A stretch of DNA of 19,269 nt from Trebonia sp035571275 (GTDB taxonomy: Bacteria > Actinomycetota > Actinomycetes > Streptosporangiales > Streptosporangiaceae), in contig DATMKQ010000347.1 of assembly GCA_035571275.1 (NCBI GenBank), positions 1 to 19,269 on the forward strand, read 5' to 3'. Below are positions 1-5,491 of this stretch, piece after piece. The notes under the pieces are model-generated. The model was not told the DNA's origin and did no database searches. It saw only the letters and a list, made by a program, of their open reading frames with translations. How positions within the stretch are numbered: the stretch's first letter is position 1; every line of letters begins with the position of its first letter. The position numbers were made by a program, and so were the translations under genes.

Positions 1-546
1 CCGCCCGCCGCGCCCGGCCCGCCGCCGCTGACGGTCGAGGTCACGTCGGCACTCCTGCTCGGTGCGCTCGCCGCGCGGATTCATCCCGGCCTGGTCCTGG
101 CCGCGGCCTGCTGGCTGGCTGTGTGCGCGGTCCCGCTCGCGTTCATCGACGCGGCCGTCCGTCGGCTGCCCGACCCGCTCACCGCCGCGGCGTTCGCGGG
201 CACCGCGCTGTTGCTGCTCGCGGCGGCCGCGGCCGGCGGACACTGGCACGCGCTGGCCGTGGCCCTCCTCGGCGGCGTCGCGCTGGCCGGCTTCTACCTG
301 GTCCTCGTGCTGATCAACCCGGCCGGGATGGGCATGGGCGACGTCAAGACCGCGGCGAGCATCGGCACCCTGCTGGCCTGGTCGGGCTGGCGGTTCCTGA
401 TCGCCGGCGGCTTCGCCGGCTTCCTGCTGGCCGCCGCCTGCGGGATCGCGCTGCTGGCATCGGGCCACGTCACCCGCAAGCAGCACATCCCGTTCGGCCC
501 CTTCATGGTCGCCGGCGCGTTCGCGGTCATCCTCGCCGCCATGTAG
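1..546 (+). CDS. Prepilin peptidase (A24 aspartic protease), 3' part
   Basis: The reading frame is already open at base 1, so the N-terminus lies outside the window; 181 codons are visible. It encodes a very hydrophobic protein with several membrane segments. Two aspartates typical of A24 (type IV leader) peptidases are present. One is in FIDAAVRRLPD (visible residues 48-58, with the xxD...PD pattern) and one in GMGMGDVK (110-117). In this family the aspartates cut the leader from type IV pilin or Flp/Tad-type prepilins at the inner membrane face. The visible part seems to lack the cysteine-rich N-terminal methylase domain of proteobacterial PilD, though that end may simply be missing. The downstream gene starts 10 bases after the stop. 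The family call is secure; which pilus or secretion system it serves cannot be seen. Confidence 0.88.
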   Translation, partial: PPAAPGPPPLTVEVTSALLLGALAARIHPGLVLAAACWLAVCAVPLAFIDAAVRRLPDPLTAAAFAGTALLLLAAAAAGGHWHALAVALLGGVALAGFYLVLVLINPAGMGMGDVKTAASIGTLLAWSGWRFLIAGGFAGFLLAAACGIALLASGHVTRKQHIPFGPFMVAGAFAVILAAM

Positions 547-556
547 GTTCTTGCCT

Positions 557-949
557 GTGGCGAAGCTTACGGTCCGCGGGCTTGATCTGGTGACGTACGC
601 CCGTCTCCGTGTAGCGGCTGTCTCGCCCGGCCGGTCCTTGGAAGCCGAGGTCGGGGCCATTCTCCAGGAGCGGTTGACCCTCGGTGTTAGCGAACATGGC
701 CTCGGAAGCCGCATCCACCCGCCCCGGCAATCACCCTTCGCGTCACTGGCCCCTGCCGCAGATGATCGCCGGTCCGTTCGCGTTAGTGTGGATCGTTTTC
801 CATGGCCGGACATGGAAACTGATCCACGATCATCGAATTCGTGCTGCCTGACCCCCCGCTCCCGGGTCGCCTGGGGCCGAACACTGATTAGCCGGGATAG
901 AGAACCACCGTTTCCGCTGATCTCGGAAGCTTCCCAACAATGGAATTGA
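557..949 (+). CDS. FitA-like ribbon-helix-helix antitoxin relic with abnormal C-terminus
   Basis: Starting at GTG 557, the first ~54 residues (MAKLTVRGLD..., YARLRV, GRSLEAEV, AILQERL, GLGSRIH) look like a FitA/Phd-type ribbon-helix-helix antitoxin, which binds operator DNA and neutralises a PIN-domain VapC/FitB toxin. The usual end of the family is lost after GLGSRIH (about base 718). The frame then runs on for ~77 residues with no recognisable fold and weak third-position G/C bias, overlapping the start of the next gene by 10 bases. No PIN toxin follows. A palindrome at 788-827 lies inside the abnormal tail. I infer a truncated antitoxin whose toxin was lost. TTG 551 is an alternative start two codons upstream. 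Confidence 0.5.
   Translation: MAKLTVRGLDLVTYARLRVAAVSPGRSLEAEVGAILQERLTLGVSEHGLGSRIHPPRQSPFASLAPAADDRRSVRVSVDRFPWPDMETDPRSSNSCCLTPRSRVAWGRTLISRDREPPFPLISEASQQWN
788..827. repeat. Imperfect 17-bp inverted repeat
   Basis: Arm 788-804 (GTGGATCGTTTTCCATG) pairs with 811-827 (CATGGAAACTGATCCAC) with two mismatches around a 6-base loop. It sits in the non-conserved tail of the antitoxin relic and ~110 bases before the phosphotransferase start. It could be an operator, a terminator-like hairpin without a T tract, or the trace of a transposable element; the sequence alone does not decide. Confidence 0.6.
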
Positions 950-1968
950 TCGATCTCAAGGCGCCTGAGCCCGTCCGGGGTATCCCGCCGTGGGAGGACC
1001 AGCGGTGGCTCGGCGAGGCGGAGGACTGGATCGACGCCACGTGTGCGCGCGCCTCCCTGACACGTACCGGCCGGGCGCAGGTGCGGGGTCGGCCGTACTC
1101 GGTCGTCGCCCGCGTCCCGACCCGCGACGGAACCGTGTGGTTCAAGGCGAACCCGCCGGCGTCGAGTTTCGAGCCGGCGCTGCTGGCCGCGCTCTCCGGC
1201 TGGCATCCGGACCGGTTCACCGCCCCGATCGCGGTCGACCTGGACCGGGCCTGGTCGCTGACCCGCGACGGCGGACCCACCCTGCGCGACGAGCAGGAAC
1301 GTACCGGGGACACAAGCGCCTGGCAGGCCACGTTGCGGGATTACGGGCAGTTGCAGCTCGACCTGGCGCGGCACGACGGCGACATGCTCGCTCTCGGCCT
1401 GGCCGACCTGCGCCCCGGCAGCGTTCCGGCCCAGTTCGAGAAGCTGCTCGACGACCCGGTCACCGAGCAGGTCATCGACGTCCCTGACGGCATCACCCGC
1501 GAGGAGCACCAGGCCCTGCGCGCGCTGGCACCGCGACTGAGGGCCTGGTGCGCGGAACTCGAAGACCTCGGCATCCCGGCCAGCCTGGATCACGCGGACG
1601 TGCATCCGCACAACATCTTCGCCGCGACAAGCACCCCTTTTGACTGGGGAGACGCCGCCATAGCGCACCCCTTCAGCAGCCTCCTGGTCGCGCTGCGCAC
1701 CGCGGGTGAAGATGTCAGCCCGTCGGCGCGGTCCTCCGAGCTGGCCACCTTGACCGAGAACTACCTCACGCCCTGGCTCGAGGCCGGGCACAAGCGGTCC
1801 GCCGTCGACCGCTCGCTGTCCCTCGCCCTGCGGATCGCGCCGCTCGCCCGCGCCCTGACCTGGGGTCGGCTCTTTCCGTGCTACCTGGGCCACCCCGGGC
1901 CCGCGGCCCACGCCGCCCAGGTCCTGACCGCGATGCTCAAGCCCGACCCGCTCGCTCTAGCCGACTGA
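940..1968 (+). CDS. APH-fold phosphotransferase family protein
   Basis: This 342-residue protein has the C-lobe motifs of aminoglycoside/choline kinase-like phosphotransferases: DHADVHPHN at residues 217-225 (catalytic Asp220, Asn225) and the metal-binding DWGD at 235-238. The N-lobe has a plausible ATP-lysine segment (VWFKANPP, 66-73). Members phosphorylate small hydroxylated molecules such as aminoglycosides, macrolides, choline or sugars. The substrate here is unknown, and membership alone is not evidence of resistance. ATG 940 is chosen because GGAAG lies 11 bases upstream and the conserved region follows. It overlaps the antitoxin relic by 10 bases. A hairpin-rich non-coding stretch follows, so it is probably transcribed alone. 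Confidence 0.8.
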   Translation: MELIDLKAPEPVRGIPPWEDQRWLGEAEDWIDATCARASLTRTGRAQVRGRPYSVVARVPTRDGTVWFKANPPASSFEPALLAALSGWHPDRFTAPIAVDLDRAWSLTRDGGPTLRDEQERTGDTSAWQATLRDYGQLQLDLARHDGDMLALGLADLRPGSVPAQFEKLLDDPVTEQVIDVPDGITREEHQALRALAPRLRAWCAELEDLGIPASLDHADVHPHNIFAATSTPFDWGDAAIAHPFSSLLVALRTAGEDVSPSARSSELATLTENYLTPWLEAGHKRSAVDRSLSLALRIAPLARALTWGRLFPCYLGHPGPAAHAAQVLTAMLKPDPLALAD

Positions 1969-2026
1969 CGCGAATGGAGACCCCGGCGGACTAGCCAGCC
2001 GTTGCCCCCTCCGGGCAGCGTGGGCT

Positions 2027-2074
2027 ATCTATTTGCGATTTGAGGTACTGGGGCACCGCAAACCGCAAATAGAT
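2027..2074. repeat. AT-rich near-perfect inverted repeat, possible terminator
   Basis: Arms 2027-2042 (ATCTATTTGCGATTTG) and 2059-2074 (CAAACCGCAAATAGAT) match at 15 of 16 positions around a 16-base loop, which itself holds GGT/ACC. It lies 59 bases after the phosphotransferase stop. Its AT-rich arms stand out from the GC-rich surroundings. A T-tract is lacking apart from CTTT a few bases later. Terminator, operator or element end are all possible. Confidence 0.6.
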
Positions 2075-2179
2075 CTGCTTTCGCGCTCGGTCAGCGGTCA
2101 AGCAGTCGTGGGGTGATCATCAGTCCGCGAGGTGAAGTTTTCATCGGGTCGCCGCCTGGGTCGGCGCGCTGACCTGCGG

Positions 2180-2207
2180 GCCGCCGGACCGGCAACGGTC
2201 CGGCGGC
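2180..2207. terminator. GC-rich perfect hairpin upstream of expansin gene
   Basis: GCCGCCGGACC (2180-2190) and GGTCCGGCGGC (2197-2207) form a perfect 11-bp stem with loop GGCAAC. A short T run follows only at 2237-2240. It is terminator-like in an actinobacterium, but it could also be in the 5' leader of the expansin gene. The rest of the 1969-2275 gap holds the AT-rich inverted repeat, a small TGCCC/GGGCA hairpin at 2003-2017 and the ribosome binding site, and no convincing gene. Confidence 0.5.
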
Positions 2208-2275
2208 GCCGTGGGCTGTCGAGGAGCCCGACCCGCTTTTACGGTGAGGGCACCGAATTGACGTGGAGGCGGATC

Positions 2276-3658
2276 ATGCGCTGGCGGTGGATAACCGGAT
2301 CGGTTGTGGTGACAGTAGGGGCCGTCCTGACGTTGTTGCTCGGGCAGTTGCCCGCCGGGGCCATCGACGTGTCAGGAACACCAAGCCCCGTCACCGGATT
2401 TGCGACGTGGTTCACCGGGCTCGGTTCGCCCTATGGCGGCTGCGGGCTGCCGCAGGCGGACCTGGACAGCCAGAACTTCCTCGCCCTCAACGTGCAGAAC
2501 TCCCCTGGTGACTACACCAACCTGCCGCGCCCGATCCCGGCGGCGGACGCCAGCGAGATCGGCATGTTCGACAACGGCCTGAACTGCGACCGCTGGGTGC
2601 AGGTCACGATCGGCGACAATTGCGACGGCACCAATAGCGGCGCGCCGAATACAGCCTTCTGTACCCCGGGGACGCTGGAAGCCGACCAGTTCAACGGGGC
2701 CACGCTCGACATGGTGGTCGCCGACAGCTGCGACGACGGCAACGCCTGGTGCAAGGACAACCCGTACCACGTCGACCTCGCGCAGGCCTCGCTCAACCAG
2801 TTCATCGAGAACGGGCAGCCGGTCGGTGACATGTACCCGAATAGCTGGAACAACCGGCAGGTGACCTGGCAGTTCATCGCGGCGCCGAATTACACGGGCA
2901 ACATCAACATCGGCGCCATCCAGGGCGCGCAGACGTACTGGCCAGCGATCGCGATCTCGCACCTGCCTAACGGCATTCACGGCGTGAACTATTACGCGAA
3001 CGGTTCATGGGTCGCCGCCACGATGGACTCCGACCAGGGCGACGACTACATCATCGGCCCCACGACCGGCGCCGGGACACCCGGGACGCAGTACGAGATC
3101 CAGGTCGTCGACTCGTCAGGGAACCTGGTCAACAACGGGGAGGTGTACAACTTCACGCTGCCGTCCGGCTGCACCAACGGATGCTCTCCCGCCTATACGC
3201 CGATCACGTACACCACCTCCACCGCGCCGGTGACATCACCGTCGCCGTCCCCCTCTCCCACCACGACCTCGCCGTCGCCATCACCCTCCCCGACCACGAC
3301 GTCACCGTCCCCGTCACCGTCACCGTCCCCCTCGCAGACCTCAACCTCCGGCGGCGGCGCCTGCTCGCTGACCTCCTCCGTGACGGACTCGTGGGATGGC
3401 GGGTACCAGCTCCAGCTCACCGTGACGGACACGGGCACCGTGCCGCTGACCGAGTGGACGACCGGCTTCGAGTTCGCCGACACCAGCGAAACGATCTCGA
3501 ACTCCTGGAACGCCGCGGTCACGCAGAGCGGGGAGAAGGTGAGCGCGAGCAACGAGTCGTACAACGGGTCGATCTCGGCTGGCGGTACGACGACGTACGG
3601 CATGACAGTCAACGGCTCCAACTCCGCGCTGTCCGCCCTCACGTGTAGCCCGACCTAA
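2276..3658 (+). CDS. Secreted expansin-like protein with C-terminal CBM2
   Basis: This 460-residue exported protein is probably a cell-wall-loosening expansin. ATG 2276 is chosen over an in-frame ATG at 2132 because GGAGG (2265-2269) is 6 bases upstream and a signal peptide follows at once (RWRW, a hydrophobic stretch, AGA at 27-29). Residues ~40-200 look like the expansin double-psi barrel domain: GFATWF, GGCG, paired cysteines and HVDL at 165-168, the counterpart of the expansin HFD motif. Residues ~205-298 resemble the second, Ig-like domain with TYWPAIAISHLPN. A Ser-Pro-Thr linker (321-353) leads to a family 2 cellulose-binding module (362-457) with bounding cysteines and SWNAAVTQSGEKV, SYNGSISAGG. 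Expansins disrupt polysaccharide contacts without hydrolysis. The xylanase at the far end suggests a plant-biomass lifestyle. The binding substrate is inferred from the CBM family. Confidence 0.82.
   Translation: MRWRWITGSVVVTVGAVLTLLLGQLPAGAIDVSGTPSPVTGFATWFTGLGSPYGGCGLPQADLDSQNFLALNVQNSPGDYTNLPRPIPAADASEIGMFDNGLNCDRWVQVTIGDNCDGTNSGAPNTAFCTPGTLEADQFNGATLDMVVADSCDDGNAWCKDNPYHVDLAQASLNQFIENGQPVGDMYPNSWNNRQVTWQFIAAPNYTGNINIGAIQGAQTYWPAIAISHLPNGIHGVNYYANGSWVAATMDSDQGDDYIIGPTTGAGTPGTQYEIQVVDSSGNLVNNGEVYNFTLPSGCTNGCSPAYTPITYTTSTAPVTSPSPSPSPTTTSPSPSPSPTTTSPSPSPSPSPSQTSTSGGGACSLTSSVTDSWDGGYQLQLTVTDTGTVPLTEWTTGFEFADTSETISNSWNAAVTQSGEKVSASNESYNGSISAGGTTTYGMTVNGSNSALSALTCSPT
3236..3334 (+). repeat. Ser-Pro-Thr linker repeats in expansin gene
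   Basis: This low-complexity stretch encodes tandem SPSPSPSP and TTTSPSPSP units that join the expansin part to CBM2. Such linkers are common in secreted actinobacterial polysaccharide-acting proteins and vary readily in copy number. It is not a CRISPR array. Confidence 0.85.
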
Positions 3659-3723
3659 CAGCCAGCCGCTCCACGCGGTCGCGCTAGCTCCGATAGGCGC
3701 GCGGCCGCGTGGAAGACTGGCTG
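3659..3723 (+). promoter_or_regulatory. Long imperfect hairpin covering the sigma gene RBS
   Basis: This hairpin fills the gap between the expansin stop and the sigma factor ATG. CAGCCAG (3659-3665) pairs with CTGGCTG (3717-3723). TCCACGCGG (3670-3678) pairs with CCGCGTGGA (3705-3713). TCGCGC (3679-3684) pairs with GCGCGG (3699-3704) through one G-T wobble. That gives about 22 pairs, one internal loop and a 14-base apical loop. The Shine-Dalgarno-like GGAAG (3711-3715) lies in the right arm and at the internal loop. It may terminate expansin mRNA, limit translation of the sigma factor, or both. No T tract follows. Confidence 0.6.
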
Positions 3724-3725
3724 AC

Positions 3726-4973
3726 ATGGACCCGGATCCGCTCCCCGACCAGCCCGGCCAACCGGACCGGACGCAGCTCGAGCGCGTCTACCGGGCGGAG
3801 GCGACCAGGATCAGGGCCGCGCTCGCGGCGCGCACCGGCGACGTGGGGCTCGCCGAGGACGCGGTGCAGGACGCGTTCGTCGAGGCTATCGAACACTGGG
3901 CGCACGACGGAGTGCCGCCGAACCCGGGCGGCTGGCTGGCCACCACCGCCCGCCGCAAGGCGGTTGACCGGCTGCGCCGGGACAAGACCGCCACAGAGAA
4001 GCTCGCGCTGCTCGCCGCCGAGAGCCCGGTTGACGAAGGCGGGGCGGCGGATCAGCGCGCCGACGACGAACTGCTCGGCCTGGCGTTCGCCTGCTGCCAC
4101 CCGGCGCTCGCCATGGACGCGCAGGTCGCGCTGACCCTGCGCGCCGTCTGCGGCCTGACCACCGATCAGATCGCGTCGGCCTTCCTGGTCAGCGAGCAGA
4201 CGATGTCCCAGCGTCTGCTCCGGGCGCGCAAGGCGCTGCACCAGGCCCATGCGGAGGTCCGCGTCCCCGACCCCGACGAGCTCGGCGACCGGCTGGCTGG
4301 CGTGCTCGCCGTCGTGTACCTCGTGTTCAACGAGGGCTACCTGGCCAGTTCAGGCCGTGAGCCGGCCCGCCGCGACCTGGCGGCGCAGGCGATCGCGCTG
4401 ACCAGGATGCTGCACAGGTTGATGCCTCGCGAACCCGAGGTGCTCGGCCTGCTCGCGCTGCTCCTGTTGCACGAGTCGCGGGCCGCCGCCAGGTTCGACG
4501 GCTGGGGTCGGCTGATCCGGCTCGCGGACCAGGACCGCTGGCTGTGGGACAGGGGGCTCGCGACGGAAGCGGCCAGGCTGCTCGACCGCGCGATCGCGCT
4601 CCGCCGCCCCGGCCCGTACCAGGTCCAAGCGGCGATCGCCGCCCTGCACGCCGAAGCGCCGGGCTACGAGCAGACCGACTGGCGGCAGATCCGGCTTCTG
4701 TACGACCGCCTCCAGGCGCTTACCCCGTCCCCGGTGGTGTTGCTCAACCGGGCGGTCGCCACCCGGTATGCGGTGGGTCCGGAGGCGGCACTCGCGGAGA
4801 TCGAGCCGCTCGCCGCCGAACTCGACGGCTACCGGCTGTTCCACGCGCTGCGCGCCGGACTGCTGTCCGGGCTTGGCCGCGATGCGGAGGCCAGGAGCGA
4901 GCGCGAGCGAGCGCTCGCGCTCGCCGCTAACCCGGCCGAGCGCGAGCTACTCACCCGCGGCCTGTCACTGTGA
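3726..4973 (+). CDS. ECF sigma factor with long C-terminal domain (ECF42-like)
   Basis: This 415-residue RNA polymerase sigma factor is about twice the length of a simple ECF sigma. Residues ~18-85 form region 2 (EDAVQDAFVEAIEHW, GGWLATTARRKAVDRLRR). Residues ~116-170 form region 4 with the helix-turn-helix (LTLRAVCGLTTDQIASAFLV, QRLLRARKAL). The rest, with FNEGYLAS at 201-208 and helical repeat-like sequence (LLDRAIALRRPGPYQVQAAI, RAVATRYAVG), matches the DUF6596/TPR-like extension of ECF42. That group lacks a classical anti-sigma factor and is linked to DGPF-domain proteins, as here. ATG 3726 follows GGAAG at 3711-3715. The gene may be controlled by the hairpin at 3659-3723. Its DGPF neighbour is convergent, not in the same operon. 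Confidence 0.9.
   Translation: MDPDPLPDQPGQPDRTQLERVYRAEATRIRAALAARTGDVGLAEDAVQDAFVEAIEHWAHDGVPPNPGGWLATTARRKAVDRLRRDKTATEKLALLAAESPVDEGGAADQRADDELLGLAFACCHPALAMDAQVALTLRAVCGLTTDQIASAFLVSEQTMSQRLLRARKALHQAHAEVRVPDPDELGDRLAGVLAVVYLVFNEGYLASSGREPARRDLAAQAIALTRMLHRLMPREPEVLGLLALLLLHESRAAARFDGWGRLIRLADQDRWLWDRGLATEAARLLDRAIALRRPGPYQVQAAIAALHAEAPGYEQTDWRQIRLLYDRLQALTPSPVVLLNRAVATRYAVGPEAALAEIEPLAAELDGYRLFHALRAGLLSGLGRDAEARSERERALALAANPAERELLTRGLSL
4897..4924. repeat. Perfect 13-bp inverted repeat inside sigma gene
   Basis: GCGAGCGCGAGCG (4897-4909) and CGCTCGCGCTCGC (4912-4924) are exact reverse complements separated by AG, inside codons for RSERERALALA. It is probably a by-product of GC-rich Arg/Glu versus Ala/Leu codons. 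In RNA it would be a strong stem near the end of the gene. Confidence 0.55.
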
Positions 4974-5008
4974 GGCCTCGCCACCGGGCTAAGCCGGGCG
5001 GCAGGCGC

Positions 5009-5350
5009 TCACCCCATCTCGATGACCGCGCGCAGCTCGATCGTGATCCAGCCGCGGTCCACGCCCGGCCAGGTCTTCGCGACCTCGACCGCCTCGTCCA
5101 TCGAGTCGGCTTCGATCACCGAGTAGCCGCCGAGCGCCTCCTTGGTCTCGATGAACGGCCCGTCGGTGACACCGGTCGCCCGTACCGTCTTCGCGGTCTG
5201 CGGCGGCTGGAGCTGGTGCCCGCCGTCGAGCTTTCCAGTGGCGCCCCATTTTTCGTACCAGGCGCTTACCTCGGCGAACCAGGCGTTCCATTCCGGGCTC
5301 TGCTGAGCCGGTTCGGACGGGTTATTCAAGATCAGCATCACGTACTTCAC
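5009..5350 (-). CDS. DGPF (YCII-related) domain protein, sigma-factor partner
   Basis: This 113-residue YCII-like protein has DGPFIETKEALGGY at 63-76, which includes the DGPF signature. It starts KYVMLILNN and ends GWITIELRAVIEMG. GTG 5350 is chosen because GAAGGAG (5357-5363 in plus coordinates) lies 6 bases upstream; an in-frame upstream ATG at 5392 would add a non-conserved, Arg-rich head. DGPF proteins are small alpha/beta barrel-like proteins of unclear function, frequently encoded with ECF42 sigma factors and often their targets. Here the gene is convergent with the sigma gene (35-base gap), so it must have its own promoter; a candidate lies at 5406-5431. Confidence 0.87.
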   Translation of the reverse strand: MKYVMLILNNPSEPAQQSPEWNAWFAEVSAWYEKWGATGKLDGGHQLQPPQTAKTVRATGVTDGPFIETKEALGGYSVIEADSMDEAVEVAKTWPGVDRGWITIELRAVIEMG

Positions 5351-5371
5351 ACGCGTCTCCTTCGTTCTAGT

Positions 5372-5389
5372 GGTGCCCCTCCAGGCACC
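5372..5389 (-). other. Small hairpin in DGPF gene leader
   Basis: GGTGCC (5372-5377) and GGCACC (5384-5389) form a 6-bp stem with a 6-base loop, 9 bases upstream of the ribosome binding site of the DGPF gene. It is too short to assign a role. Confidence 0.4.
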
Positions 5390-5405
5390 CACTCACCCCA
5401 CTCCA

Positions 5406-5431
5406 CGATCGGCGCCCCCGCGGATCCGACA
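5406..5431 (-). promoter_or_regulatory. Candidate ECF-type promoter of DGPF gene
   Basis: On the minus strand TGTCGG (5431-5426) precedes CGATCG (5411-5406) with 14 bases between. From memory, ECF42 promoters have TGTCGA at -35 and a CGA/TC element at -10, so this would fit autoregulation of the DGPF gene by the neighbouring sigma factor. The last -35 base differs and the spacing is slightly short. It lies ~56 bases before the start codon. Confidence 0.3.
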
Positions 5432-5455
5432 CGCCAGCCCACCGAATAATTCAGT

Positions 5456-5483
5456 TTGTCCCCCGCACCCCGGCAAGTAGGGT
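5456..5483 (+). promoter_or_regulatory. Leaderless-type promoter of ABC exporter pair
   Basis: TTGTCC (5456-5461), a 16-base spacer and TAGGGT (5478-5483) resemble a housekeeping sigma promoter. The GTG start at 5492 comes 8 bases after the -10, so the transcript would begin at or next to the start codon. No Shine-Dalgarno is evident before this start, which agrees with leaderless initiation. Confidence 0.45.
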
Positions 5484-5491
5484 GCTGAGCC

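Noticed and set aside
2132..2275. N-terminal extension of the expansin ORF to ATG 2132
   Set aside because: The extra 48 residues are Arg-rich, contain the 2180-2207 hairpin, and would bury the signal peptide; ATG 2276 has an ideal RBS.
3236..3334. Possible CRISPR or tandem-repeat locus
   Set aside because: The repeat is a Ser-Pro-Thr linker in a coding frame with no spacers.
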